The notes under the pieces: model-generated
The model's database searches: none
The model's input: the letters and a program-made list of their open reading frames with translations, nothing else
Told to the model about the DNA's origin: nothing
Made by a program: the position numbers and the translations under genes
In this document: piece after piece, positions 1 to 7,360 of the stretch
Layout: each line of letters begins with the position of its first letter
How positions within the stretch are numbered: position 1 is the stretch's first letter
Source of the DNA: an uncultured Synechococcaceae cyanobacterium
Lineage (GTDB): Bacteria > Cyanobacteriota > Cyanobacteriia > PCC-6307 > Cyanobiaceae
Direction of reading: 5' to 3'
DNA: 38,928 nucleotides
Assembly: GCA_902537395.1 (NCBI GenBank)
Contig: CACBBE010000010.1
Span: 1 to 38,928 of the forward strand

Positions 1-1
1 T

Positions 2-88
2 GAAGATAGTGATTATAAAGATTTAATTACCAGACTTAGAGAAATCAAATCAAACATTACCTTATTGGAAAAAATTATATTTAAATAA
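2..88 (+). CDS. 3' end of an unidentified gene (partial)
   Basis: An open frame runs in from the left edge and stops with TAA at 86-88. It gives 28 residues rich in charged and hydrophobic residues (EDSDYKDLITRLREIKSN...), which look like the C-terminal helix of a longer protein. The stop lies 10 bases before the mrdA start, so the two are probably co-transcribed. Too little is visible to name a family. Confidence 0.5.
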   Translation, partial: EDSDYKDLITRLREIKSNITLLEKIIFK

Positions 89-98
89 TTTTTATATT

Positions 99-1889
99 TT
101 GATAAAAACAAGTCCTAATAAAAAACTTATTTCATTAAAAAGACAACCACTAGTCTTACTTATTTTTTCTTCTATTTCCTTTTTATTGATTCTATTTAGG
201 TTAATTTTTTTACAACTTTTAAATTATGAATCTTTTAAGAAAATGTCAGATGAGAATAGGATCAGACTTATTGCTTCACAGCCAATAAGGGGAAAAATAC
301 TAGATAAGAATGGTTATGTTTTAGCAGATAGTAGAGTTAAATATTCTTTAATAATAAAGCCTCAATCTGTTAATAAAAGCAATTGGGAAAAACATAAATC
401 AAGTATTTCTAACTTGTTAAATATTGATAGTAATGTAATTCAAAAAAAATACTCTGATGGTCTAGAAAATCAGAAACTCTCAGTAATTATTCTTGATGAT
501 TTAAATGTAGATCAATTAATAAAATTTAAGGAGAATGAGGGTGATTTAATTAGTTTTGAAATAGCTACCAATTTAATTAGAAATTATCCTTATAAATCCC
601 TTGCTGCCCATGTAATTGGTTATACTCAGCCAATTACTGAACTAGAATATAAATTCTTATCTAAGAAGGGTTATAAATTAAATGACTTAATCGGAAGAGC
701 GGGAATTGAATATGTTTACGAAGATTTTATAAGAGGTGAATGGGGCGGAGAAATGGTTGAAGTAAATTCATTAGGAAAATTTCAAAGATCATTGGGTATA
801 AGACCTTCAGTACAAGGTAATGATATTGAACTAACAATCGATCTTAATCTGCAGTTAGTTGCTGAAGAAGTTCTTAAAGATAAAAAAGCTGGAGCGATAA
901 TTGTAATGGATCCAAGAGATGGTGCAATAAGAGCAATGACAAGTAAACCTACATTCGATTTAAATTTTTTCTCAAAGGATTTTAAACCTGAGAAAGAATA
1001 TAATAAACTTTTTAATTCTTCTGATAAACCTTTATTTAATAGAGCATTAAATGCCTACGATCCAGGAAGCGTTTGGAAAATTGTAACCGCTTTAGCTGGC
1101 TTGGAAAGTGGAAAATTCCCTAGAGAAACAATGTTAGATACGAAACCATGTATTACTTATGGAAGCCAATGTTTTAGGGAACACAATGATTTAGGTTTTG
1201 GTGTAATAGGTTATGAAGATGCCTTAAGAGTTTCGAGTAATACATTTTTTTATCAGGTCGGATATGGTGTAGGAGTTGATGAAATTCATAAGGTTTCTAA
1301 AAAACTTGGTTTTAATTCTTTATCTGGAATTGAAATTTCTGAACAAGAAAATAAAGGATTAGTAGCTAGTAGTGAGTGGGCTAAAAAAGGTAGAGGATGG
1401 GGCCAGCCAGGAAGAACTCCATGGGTCCCAGAAGATATTGCGAGTATGTCTATTGGACAATTTGTTGTTCAAGTTACTCCTATTCAAATAGCTAGAGCTT
1501 ATGCTGCTATTGCAAATGGAGGTTATTTAATTACTCCACATTTGACTAAAAAAGATGAAGAAAGTCTTTTAGATAAAAAACGTATTCCAATTGACATTGA
1601 CCCACAAAATATTCAATTGATAAAAAGTGGTCTCCGGAAAGTAGTAGAGTCTGGCACAGGGGTATCAATTAATTATGGAGTTTCAAATTTACCTCCAGTG
1701 TCAGGTAAAACAGGAACTGCTGAAGATGGTGAAGGTGGCTCAGATCACGCTTGGTTCGTTTGCTTTACACCCTCTGAAAATAGTGAGTTACTCGTAGTTG
1801 CTTTTGCCCAGAATACTCCTGGTGGTGGATCTGTTCACGCTCTGCCAATGGCAAGAGAAATTTTAAAAGTTTGGAATAAGAAAAAATGA
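99..1889 (+). CDS. mrdA: Penicillin-binding protein 2 (peptidoglycan D,D-transpeptidase)
   Basis: Class B penicillin-binding protein that cross-links peptidoglycan during cell elongation. It is anchored in the inner membrane with its catalytic domain in the periplasm. A short basic N-terminus is followed by one membrane segment (about residues 16-37) and a dimerisation region. The transpeptidase domain shows all three penicilloyl-serine motifs: SVWK with nucleophile S324 and K327, SSN at 379-381 and KTG at 537-539. The 596-residue length is normal for PBP2. The start is TTG; the next in-frame ATG (about residue 50) would delete the membrane anchor, so TTG is preferred. PBP2 rather than PBP3 (FtsI) is inferred from overall sequence and neighbourhood; no rodA is visible here. 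Confidence 0.9.
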   Translation: MIKTSPNKKLISLKRQPLVLLIFSSISFLLILFRLIFLQLLNYESFKKMSDENRIRLIASQPIRGKILDKNGYVLADSRVKYSLIIKPQSVNKSNWEKHKSSISNLLNIDSNVIQKKYSDGLENQKLSVIILDDLNVDQLIKFKENEGDLISFEIATNLIRNYPYKSLAAHVIGYTQPITELEYKFLSKKGYKLNDLIGRAGIEYVYEDFIRGEWGGEMVEVNSLGKFQRSLGIRPSVQGNDIELTIDLNLQLVAEEVLKDKKAGAIIVMDPRDGAIRAMTSKPTFDLNFFSKDFKPEKEYNKLFNSSDKPLFNRALNAYDPGSVWKIVTALAGLESGKFPRETMLDTKPCITYGSQCFREHNDLGFGVIGYEDALRVSSNTFFYQVGYGVGVDEIHKVSKKLGFNSLSGIEISEQENKGLVASSEWAKKGRGWGQPGRTPWVPEDIASMSIGQFVVQVTPIQIARAYAAIANGGYLITPHLTKKDEESLLDKKRIPIDIDPQNIQLIKSGLRKVVESGTGVSINYGVSNLPPVSGKTGTAEDGEGGSDHAWFVCFTPSENSELLVVAFAQNTPGGGSVHALPMAREILKVWNKKK

Positions 1890-1913
1890 TATTAATTTTT
1901 AGCTATTAAAAGT

Positions 1914-2438
1914 TTATGTTTTTAATTTTTTCATTTGAGAAAGTCTTTTAATAATATCTTCAATAGTTTTTGTATCTATAGGTTTACTATATGATGACAA
2001 AAGTTGTCTTCCTAAGACTTGACTTCCTAGATGCACTAATTGAATGCGTAATGAGGTCAGTAGTTCTAACCCTATGCCACCGGAAAATGTTGCAATTGCA
2101 ATAGGTTGACCATTAAATAAACTCCTAAAGTCATCTCCCGAAATAGAAAGCCATGCTATGAAGTTGGAGAGAATGGGAGGTATAGATCCATTATATTCAG
2201 GCGCACAAATAACCCACCTTTCAATCTCGAAAAGCTTTTTTTTTAATTCTTTTATTTCATTTGGAATATTTTCTTTACTGTGAATCCTTGGATTAAATAA
2301 CGGAATATCAAGAGTAGTAAGATCTAAAATTTCGGAACTTATTTTAAGTTCATTACTTATTTCAAGAAATTTTTCAGAAAGTTCAAGATTTTTACCACAA
2401 CTAGCCGTAATGATTATCAGATCTTTTGTTTCAGTCAT
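1914..2438 (-). CDS. NADPH-dependent FMN reductase family protein
   Basis: Flavodoxin-fold reductase of about 174 residues. Visible marks are an N-terminal beta strand and loop (IIITASCGKN), the family motif APEYNGSIPPILSNFIAWLS and a C-terminal GGIGLELLTSLRIQL segment. Such proteins use NAD(P)H to reduce FMN or quinones. It starts 17 bp after the flv1 stop on the same strand, so it is probably the last gene of a flv3-flv1-reductase operon. A role in supplying electrons to the flavodiiron proteins is plausible, but this is inference from position only. An azoreductase or chromate reductase annotation would be equally compatible with the fold. Confidence 0.75.
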   Translation of the reverse strand: MTETKDLIIITASCGKNLELSEKFLEISNELKISSEILDLTTLDIPLFNPRIHSKENIPNEIKELKKKLFEIERWVICAPEYNGSIPPILSNFIAWLSISGDDFRSLFNGQPIAIATFSGGIGLELLTSLRIQLVHLGSQVLGRQLLSSYSKPIDTKTIEDIIKRLSQMKKLKT

Positions 2439-2455
2439 AGATTAGGTAAATAAAT

Positions 2456-4258
2456 TTAATAGTTAGCACCTGTTTTGCGGTGATGAACCGCCGTTAGACT
2501 ATCGGATTTTAGTATATTACCGTGTAGTACTTCAGCGTAAATTACCCAATGATCTCCACATTCCATTCTCTCTTTTACAGAAGCATCTAACCATGCGAGC
2601 GATTCAGGAATTATTATCTGTTCATTAGGAGTTAACTCAATATTTATTCCTTCAAATCTATCTTCTCCAGGTGCGAAGGGCTTTGTGAATCTTTTCAAAG
2701 GTTCTTTAAAATCTTTTTCACTAAGAATATTTAATGCGAATGAATCTCCTATTTGCAGAAGAGACTCTACTGATCTATCTTTTGCTACTGCAATACTTAA
2801 CCCAGGCGGCGAAAAACTTGCTTGACTAACCCAAGATGCAAGCATGGCTCCTTTGATATTATTCGCATCTTTGCCTTTAGAGGCTGTCAGGACACAAAGT
2901 GACCCAATAACTCTTCCAAGAGCTTGTAGCTTTGGATCCGTTTTGCTTGTAATCATTCCAGTATCTGATTTTCTAGGTTTTTTCTTTGCTTTTTTTATAA
3001 TTTTTCTTCCAAAGTGAGTTCCTATTTCTTCTAATTCTTTAATCTTTGGTTTATTTGGACTGAATTTAATCCTTATAGGGTCAAAACTAAACTTAAAACC
3101 TCCGTCTTTTAATTTTGTTTCAAGTAAATCTATAGCTTCGCCGCTCCAGCCAAAACTGCCGAAAATTCCCACTGGCTTATCTCTATCACCCTCTGCTAAC
3201 AATGTTCCTAGTGCACTAACTATTGGAGTTGGGGCGTGACCACCCAAAGTGGGTGAGCCTATTAAATATCCATCAGCATTTTGGATGGATTTTACAAGTA
3301 CATCATTAGGTGTAAATTCACAATTAATACTTTCAACTTCTACAGAGGTTCTATTTATCCCTTTGGCCAATGCGTCGCCAATTGAGGCTGTGTTTCCATA
3401 TGCACTTGCATATATCAAAGCAATCTTATGATTATTGGTTGAGAGATTCTCTCCCCATCTAATATAGTCATTTAAAAAGCCTTTTAAGCTAAATTCGATC
3501 GCGGGACCATGTAATGGTGCAATAGTTTTAATGTCATACTCTGCAATTTTTTCAGTTATTGAGATTATTTGATTAGACATTGGTGCCATCAAGCAATCAT
3601 AAAAATGTTTCCTATCAATTTCTGTACTAACTCGATTTGTTTCAGACCAATATTTTGATGCAATATGTGCAGAGAAAATTTTTTCACTAAGAAGTATTTC
3701 TTGATTACGTTCATAAATTATCAGACCACCAGGCCAACGTGCTGTTGGAATAGGAATTAACTCTAGTGAAATGTTATCTAATTCTAAATTAAGTTCTTTT
3801 TTGATTATGTTTATTTCAGGTAATTGAATTTCAACAAAGTTTTTTAAGGTAGGATTTCTTTGATTCCATAGTTCGCTAATAAGTTTATAACCTGGATTAG
3901 AGCAAGTAATAGTTGTGTTTTGAAATTGGGTACTTATATTCTTTATAGTTTCAATAATTTGGGGATTAATATGACCAGAAATGAAGTTGATTTTATCTAA
4001 TTTAAATTGATCGCAAAACCTAGAAATTACTTTATTAAACGAATCTAAATATTGTTTCTCAGGTGGATGAATAATAAAAAGTTCCTCATGACTTCTAATG
4101 AAAAAAGTATTAAAAGAGGTTCCTTTTTCAAGGTTAAATTCAAGTTCAAATCTTTCCTTATTTTGATCTAAGAATCTTACACAAGAAAAATTTTCAGTAA
4201 TTTTAAATTCTGATAAATTTTGATTTTCTGCAAGTAAGCCTATATTAATATCTGACAT
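2456..4258 (-). CDS. flv1: Class C flavodiiron protein Flv1
   Basis: Cyanobacterial flavodiiron protein of 600 residues. It has a metallo-beta-lactamase-like domain, then a flavodoxin domain beginning near IYASAYGNTASIG, then a C-terminal flavin-reductase domain (LGRVIGSLCVLTASKGKD...SWVSQASFSPPG). With Flv3 it reduces O2 to water at the acceptor side of photosystem I. Where canonical enzymes have H-x-E-x-D-H, this protein has H96-I-N98-P-Q100-I, so the glutamate, aspartate and second histidine are missing. That substitution identifies it as Flv1 rather than Flv3 and is normal for this paralog. In the ancestral arrangement it probably lay directly downstream of flv3. Here about 3.1 kb of inserted DNA separates them, so its transcription may depend on read-through from the insert or on a new promoter. 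Confidence 0.92.
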   Translation of the reverse strand: MSDINIGLLAENQNLSEFKITENFSCVRFLDQNKERFELEFNLEKGTSFNTFFIRSHEELFIIHPPEKQYLDSFNKVISRFCDQFKLDKINFISGHINPQIIETIKNISTQFQNTTITCSNPGYKLISELWNQRNPTLKNFVEIQLPEINIIKKELNLELDNISLELIPIPTARWPGGLIIYERNQEILLSEKIFSAHIASKYWSETNRVSTEIDRKHFYDCLMAPMSNQIISITEKIAEYDIKTIAPLHGPAIEFSLKGFLNDYIRWGENLSTNNHKIALIYASAYGNTASIGDALAKGINRTSVEVESINCEFTPNDVLVKSIQNADGYLIGSPTLGGHAPTPIVSALGTLLAEGDRDKPVGIFGSFGWSGEAIDLLETKLKDGGFKFSFDPIRIKFSPNKPKIKELEEIGTHFGRKIIKKAKKKPRKSDTGMITSKTDPKLQALGRVIGSLCVLTASKGKDANNIKGAMLASWVSQASFSPPGLSIAVAKDRSVESLLQIGDSFALNILSEKDFKEPLKRFTKPFAPGEDRFEGINIELTPNEQIIIPESLAWLDASVKERMECGDHWVIYAEVLHGNILKSDSLTAVHHRKTGANY

Positions 4259-4273
4259 TTCAAAGACTTTTTT

Positions 4274-4291
4274 CTAGTAGTGAATAGCGAC
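4274..4291 (-). repeat. Displaced copy of the flv3 3' end (candidate attachment site, far side)
   Basis: Read on the minus strand this is GTC GCT ATT CAC TAC TAG, encoding VAIHY-stop. The flv3 end at 7361-7378 reads GTT GCT AAT CAC TAT TAA, VANHY-stop. Fourteen of 18 bases match, and three of the four differences are synonymous (V, Y and stop). Similarity stops upstream of the valine codon. The copy lies only 15 bp before the flv1 ATG, where the flv3 end should lie in an uninterrupted operon. I infer it is the original flv3 end pushed away by integration. Short length keeps confidence moderate. Confidence 0.5.
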
Positions 4292-4332
4292 TATCAAGTC
4301 ATAGACAGGCGTGAAATCGACCTTGCACGTAA

Positions 4333-4372
4333 TTTCAACACAAATCACGCTTTTCACCCCCATTTTCAACAC
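4333..4372 (-). repeat. Left arm repeats GTGTTGAAA (2 copies)
   Basis: TTTCAACAC on the plus strand (GTGTTGAAA on minus) occurs at 4333-4341 and 4364-4372. The same nonamer occurs twice in tandem at 7266-7283 near the other end of the insert. Overlapping the first copy, 4338-4348 reads GTGATTTGTGT on the minus strand, which also occurs in the heptamer arrays downstream of argJ. Short direct repeats inside both ends of an integrase element fit recombinase arm-type sites; that function is inferred. Confidence 0.45.
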
Positions 4373-4616
4373 GCACAGATTGCGATGTTTGGTAAGTAGT
4401 TCATTGATTTTACTACGCCCACCCAGTGTCTGAGACTGAGAATGTGGCGGTTTGCCAGATAGTTTCATACCCAAAGCGAATTAGAGGGCAGTCTGAGGCG
4501 ATTCTCGAAGGGGTAAAATATAAAATAAGACTATTAATTTAATATTTTATGTCAGAAAGTGTATAGATTAACTAAATAGAAATAAGACATTGGAGTGTAG
4601 TGATTTCAATGCATAT

Positions 4617-4644
4617 AGGACTTTTGTCAGGGAGTCCTTTTTTA
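4617..4644 (+). terminator. Rho-independent terminator-like hairpin
   Basis: AGGACT (4617-4622) pairs with AGTCCT (4633-4638) around a 10-base loop and is followed at once by TTTTTT. It would act on a plus-strand transcript. No convincing gene ends just upstream, so it may close a small RNA or insulate the element's plus-strand operon from transcription entering from the left. Confidence 0.5.
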
Positions 4645-4720
4645 TTGGGCATTATATTAATTATTACTTTATGTAAATATTTTTCATAAAGTGTCAGAAA
4701 CTATCCAGATTTTTATAAAT

Positions 4721-4736
4721 AAAAACGTACGTTTTT
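4721..4736. repeat. Perfect 16-bp palindrome AAAAACGTACGTTTTT
   Basis: AAAAACGTACGTTTTT is its own reverse complement over all 16 bases. It lies in the non-coding leader of the insert, 81 bp upstream of a candidate promoter. It could be an operator, a replication or nicking site, or a protein-binding site for the element's DNA-binding proteins. The sequence alone does not decide. Confidence 0.5.
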
Positions 4737-4816
4737 CAGATTGGTCTAGGACACTTTAAGTCCTTTAGCATCAACAAAACCCTAAAAAACCTAGTTGGCG
4801 TAAGAGATGCGGAGAA

Positions 4817-4861
4817 TTGAACAAAAACTGTTCAAAAGATTATAAATACTTAAAAAAGTAT
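4817..4861 (+). promoter_or_regulatory. Candidate promoter with two operator-like inverted repeats
   Basis: TTGAAC (4817-4822) and TATAAA (4841-4846) are 18 bp apart, a good sigma-70 arrangement, putting the transcription start near 4853. The -35 box lies within a perfect inverted repeat, TTGAACA-AAAAC-TGTTCAA (4817-4835). A second, ATACTT-AAAA-AAGTAT (4846-4861), covers the start region. This dual-operator layout suggests repression of the zinc-ribbon operon. The ribbon-helix-helix protein encoded at the operon's end is an obvious candidate repressor, by inference. Confidence 0.55.
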
Positions 4862-4901
4862 GGTCTGTGTGTCTCTTTCTCGCGCTCTAAGACCTCACAC
4901 T

Positions 4902-5303
4902 ATGACGATCACACAAAAATATCTCCAAACTCTCGTTTTAGACCGACGATTTGTTGCTCGAAAACCCATTAATGGCAATGGGAGTGACGGATACTCCGTG
5001 TCTTGCCCATTTTGCGGCAGCAGACAAAAACGTGATTGGAAAAAAAGTAGAAAGTGCGCTGTCTTTCTCTTTCACCCTGCCTATAAGACTTACATTTTTA
5101 CCTGCTCGAGATGCAGAGAGACAATGCGATTTGAAAAATTCATTGAGAAATTTGATAATGCATTATTTAAAAAATATCAATGGGATAGATTTATTGCTGG
5201 GACGACAGGCAAAGGGCATAATCTCAGACACCCCCAAATGTTTCTCGATCTCGAGGAGCGACTAAAGCAACTCAAAAAAACCAAAATCACAAAATGGACT
5301 TAA
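4902..5303 (+). CDS. Four-cysteine zinc-ribbon protein of the flv3 insert
   Basis: A basic protein of about 133 residues. It has two cysteine pairs, SCPFCGS and FTCSRCRETMRFEKFIEKF, separated by about 30 residues with an aromatic and basic middle (CAVFLFHPAYKTYIF). This spacing resembles the zinc-binding domain of phage and plasmid primases, but no polymerase or helicase domain follows. The frame is open from an ATG at 4860, but the predicted transcription start lies near 4853 and the first 14 residues look non-homologous. ATG 4902 is therefore preferred; no strong ribosome binding site decides. It overlaps the next ORF by 10 bases, which suggests translational coupling. Functions to consider are template binding, replication interference or transcription control; none is demonstrated. 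Confidence 0.65.
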   Translation: MTITQKYLQTLVLDRRFVARKPINGNGSDGYSVSCPFCGSRQKRDWKKSRKCAVFLFHPAYKTYIFTCSRCRETMRFEKFIEKFDNALFKKYQWDRFIAGTTGKGHNLRHPQMFLDLEERLKQLKKTKITKWT

Positions 5304-5467
5304 CGACAACAAATATTTCATATAGCAAATTGGAAAAAGAAGAATTTAGCAATATGCTAACCAAATTGCAGTCTGTGACTAAAAAAAATAAATCATTCAT
5401 ATTCAAAGAGTCACTTCGCCATTATTATTCTCGCCATTTCCCTCAGCATCAGGTCTCGCCGTGGTAG
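5294..5467 (+). CDS. Small hypothetical protein of the insert (57 aa)
   Basis: ATG at 5294 overlaps the zinc-ribbon stop (TAA 5301-5303) in the +1 frame, typical of coupled phage-like operons. The product is 57 residues, begins MDLTTTNISYSKLEKEEFSN, is rich in K, S, H and Y, and ends at TAG 5465-5467. No family is recognised. A still smaller frame from GTG 5461 to TAA 5547 (28 codons) would overlap both this gene and the following ribbon-helix-helix gene, continuing the chain; it is too short to call separately. Confidence 0.4.
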   Translation: MDLTTTNISYSKLEKEEFSNMLTKLQSVTKKNKSFIFKESLRHYYSRHFPQHQVSPW

Positions 5468-5537
5468 AAAAACGCATAGAGACCCAAACCTACAACGCAC
5501 CTAAAGCGACTATAAAAAAATTTCCCAAAAAAATTCT

Positions 5538-5696
5538 ATGTCTGTAAGTGTAAGAATCTCGGACAAAAGCAATAAGTTGCTAAGAGAAATTGCTAAAAAA
5601 AATACTCTGTTTGGGTCGAGTGAAACGATAACCAATTTGGCGATCGAGGAATTTTATGATCGAGTCAAAAAGAAAAAATTTGGACTAGGGCGATAG
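5538..5696 (+). CDS. Ribbon-helix-helix (Arc/CopG-like) DNA-binding protein
   Basis: A 52-residue protein: MSVSVRIS (beta strand) - DKSNKLLREIAKKN (helix) - SSETITNLAIEEFYDRVKKK (helix) - basic tail. The alternating hydrophobic strand followed by two amphipathic helices is the ribbon-helix-helix pattern. Such proteins dimerise to insert a two-stranded sheet into DNA and often repress their own operon. Its stop (5694-5696) overlaps the 3' end of the convergent recombinase gene by 12 bp, so the plus-strand operon is packed against int. Likely target sites are the inverted repeats at 4817-4835 and 4846-4861, by inference. No toxin partner is evident, so an antitoxin role is not supported. Confidence 0.6.
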   Translation: MSVSVRISDKSNKLLREIAKKNTLFGSSETITNLAIEEFYDRVKKKKFGLGR

Positions 5697-7181
5697 GTCG
5701 AGTTTAATATCCCTGACTTCCTCGACAGTCACTGGATTTAATGTCGATTTGTCTTTCACTCTGTGACCTCCTAAATTTTTGGTTATGTCCGCCGCTTTTT
5801 GGTCGGTCGTCACTTTGCTATAGGTTGACTCGATATATTGAGTCGATGTCCCAGCATTTAATGCGATGTCGTAAACATTAACGCCACGCAATAAGGCGTC
5901 GGTTATATAAAAATGTCTCGCACAATAATTGCTAATGGTACGCCCTCGCAAATCGATGTACCCATCAGCGTCAGCACCCAAAGTAACTTCCCTCACTCTG
6001 TCAGAGAGAGATTTATCAGTTTGGGGCGTGTTGCTGCCCAAACAATTTTTAGTCATTTTGATGAAAACATAGTCAGTGTCTTTGGGTTCATACTCGTACG
6101 CCCTGTACCATTTTTTTAGTCGCTCTAACTGTTTGGCGATGGGAGCAATAATCATTCTGCTGCGTCCTGTCTTTGAATTCTCTTTGGGTATAAAAATTCG
6201 TCGATTTATTTTTTGGGGGTCTTCATTATTTTCAAATTGGGGCAGAGAAATATCATTCCATTTGATGCCTAATAACTCTTTGGTACGACACCCCGTGTAA
6301 TGATGTATCGTGAAAGTTAAGGCATAGACTCGACGCTTTATAACTTCATTTTCAGTCAGTCCCTTTGCATTGCAATATTTGTAATTCATCCAATCACAGA
6401 CTTTGGTAAATTCATCTCGAGTCAGAACGTCTTTGGTATGTTCACGCTCACGGGATTTTTTCAAATAGCGAAATCGTGGAAATTCGTTCTGGGTTATATA
6501 TTTTTGCTCGAGTCCAATATCCCGATACATTTTTTTAGTTGCTGCAATTATATGGTTTATCGTGCCATTCGATCTGGGTTTTCCTTTTGCTGCCTTTTTA
6601 TCCAACTCTTTGACCCACAAACCAAACCCAATGCCTATCTCGGGCGGGATGTTTTCCAATTTGGTATGGGTAAAACCCTGCTCAGCAACATACTTTTCCC
6701 AATATTCTAAGTTGCGGCATAGGGTATTAAACGATCTGGGTGTAATACCAGCGTGTGGGACGATGGTTATCTCTTTGCGTCTTAGATTTTGATATTCTCT
6801 AACTAAGTCTTTCGCCGTTATCGATGTTAATTTTACGCCAATACCCAGTCTGTGTCTGGTCTCGGCATAGATTCTCCCTGCCTCAGCGATTGCAATTTCT
6901 CGCTTTGTCGTTCTCAAACTTTTAGTAAATCGCTTTTTGGTCGCTGAGTCCCAAACGTGTAGATAGTAGTTTTTGTTTTTGGTGCGATTATCTCGATATA
7001 TAAAAGCATCTTGCCTACCCTCATACAAATATTCTTTCTCGATATAAACGGCGTTCTCTTTTTCAACCGTTTTGTTTACAGTTTCAGACTTTGGTTTTTT
7101 TAAGTCGGCGAATAACTCGAGTAGCATCTCGGGATTTTCTGCCAAAATCGATTTTAAAGTTTCTAACTGATTGTCTGACAC
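5685..7181 (-). CDS. Tyrosine recombinase (phage-type integrase)
   Basis: A 498-residue site-specific recombinase. The N-terminal half holds a basic arm-binding-like region (GRQDAFIYRDNRTKNKNYYL..., about 55-110) and an alpha-helical core-binding region (about 120-240). The catalytic domain shows box I arginine R299 in TGCRTKELLGIKWND, a candidate lysine near K337, box II as Y419-C-A-R422-H423 in place of H-x-x-R, and nucleophile Y454 in YIESTYSKV. The usual box II histidine is tyrosine and the usual H/W before the nucleophile is threonine (GTSTQ), variants seen in divergent integrases. The gene starts about 180 bp from the flv3 junction, the usual place next to an attachment site. Codon use differs from neighbouring genes. 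It probably catalyses integration and excision of this element, and possibly of recombinase-less relatives. Confidence 0.9.
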   Translation of the reverse strand: MSDNQLETLKSILAENPEMLLELFADLKKPKSETVNKTVEKENAVYIEKEYLYEGRQDAFIYRDNRTKNKNYYLHVWDSATKKRFTKSLRTTKREIAIAEAGRIYAETRHRLGIGVKLTSITAKDLVREYQNLRRKEITIVPHAGITPRSFNTLCRNLEYWEKYVAEQGFTHTKLENIPPEIGIGFGLWVKELDKKAAKGKPRSNGTINHIIAATKKMYRDIGLEQKYITQNEFPRFRYLKKSREREHTKDVLTRDEFTKVCDWMNYKYCNAKGLTENEVIKRRVYALTFTIHHYTGCRTKELLGIKWNDISLPQFENNEDPQKINRRIFIPKENSKTGRSRMIIAPIAKQLERLKKWYRAYEYEPKDTDYVFIKMTKNCLGSNTPQTDKSLSDRVREVTLGADADGYIDLRGRTISNYCARHFYITDALLRGVNVYDIALNAGTSTQYIESTYSKVTTDQKAADITKNLGGHRVKDKSTLNPVTVEEVRDIKLDLSP

Positions 7182-7210
7182 AACGAGATGGGGGGTCGTA
7201 ATTCAACGCC

Positions 7211-7238
7211 AACTCAAAAAGTAGAAAAAGTATGAGTT
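7211..7238. repeat. Inverted repeat in the recombinase leader
   Basis: AACTCA (7211-7216) and TGAGTT (7233-7238) form a perfect 6-bp inverted repeat with a 16-base spacer. It lies between the candidate int promoter and the int start codon. It could be an operator or an mRNA hairpin; the spacer gives no further clue. Confidence 0.3.
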
Positions 7239-7252
7239 AGTCTATGACAATC

Positions 7253-7280
7253 ATTATAATAAAAGTTTCAACACTTTCAA
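7253..7280 (-). promoter_or_regulatory. Candidate promoter of the recombinase gene
   Basis: On the minus strand TTGAAA (7275-7280) and TATAAT (7253-7258) are separated by 16 bp, close to the sigma-70 consensus. Transcription would start near 7246, about 65 bases before the int start codon at 7181. The -35 box lies within the tandem GTGTTGAAA repeats, so a recombinase bound to arm sites would block its own promoter. Confidence 0.55.
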
Positions 7281-7303
7281 CACATAGTTATAGCGTGTTG
7301 ATA
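7266..7303 (-). repeat. Right arm repeats GTGTTGAAA, tandem, plus an inverted partner
   Basis: GTGTTGAAA on the minus strand occurs in perfect tandem at 7275-7283 and 7266-7274. A plus-strand GTGTTGATA at 7295-7303 makes an inverted pair with the first copy (CAACAC, 11-base spacer, GTGTTG, 7278-7300). With the two copies near 4333-4372 this gives four exact nonamers, two inside each end. The layout suggests recombinase arm sites; binding is inferred. Confidence 0.5.
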
Positions 7304-7360
7304 TATAAGAAACCTATGTTATAGTAAGGGTTTTGAGGTATATTATCCGAAAAGTAGGAT

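Noticed and set aside
2456..4258. Flv1 as a decayed gene because of missing diiron ligands
   Set aside because: The frame is intact and these substitutions are normal for Flv1, which pairs with Flv3.
4274..4474. 66-residue minus-strand open frame at the left end of the insert
   Set aside because: Only its last codons (VAIHY-stop) have meaning, as a displaced flv3 end. The rest shows no domain or coding pattern and overlaps the arm repeats.
4795..4835. tRNA-like fragment (GTTCAATTC on the minus strand followed by ...CGCCA), as expected for a tRNA-targeting element
   Set aside because: The T-stem does not pair, the distance to CCA is 16 rather than 13 bases, and no D or anticodon arm is present.
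5538..5696. Toxin-antitoxin pair with the ribbon-helix-helix protein as antitoxin
   Set aside because: No adjacent frame looks like a RelE, ParE, MazF or similar toxin; the neighbour is the convergent recombinase.
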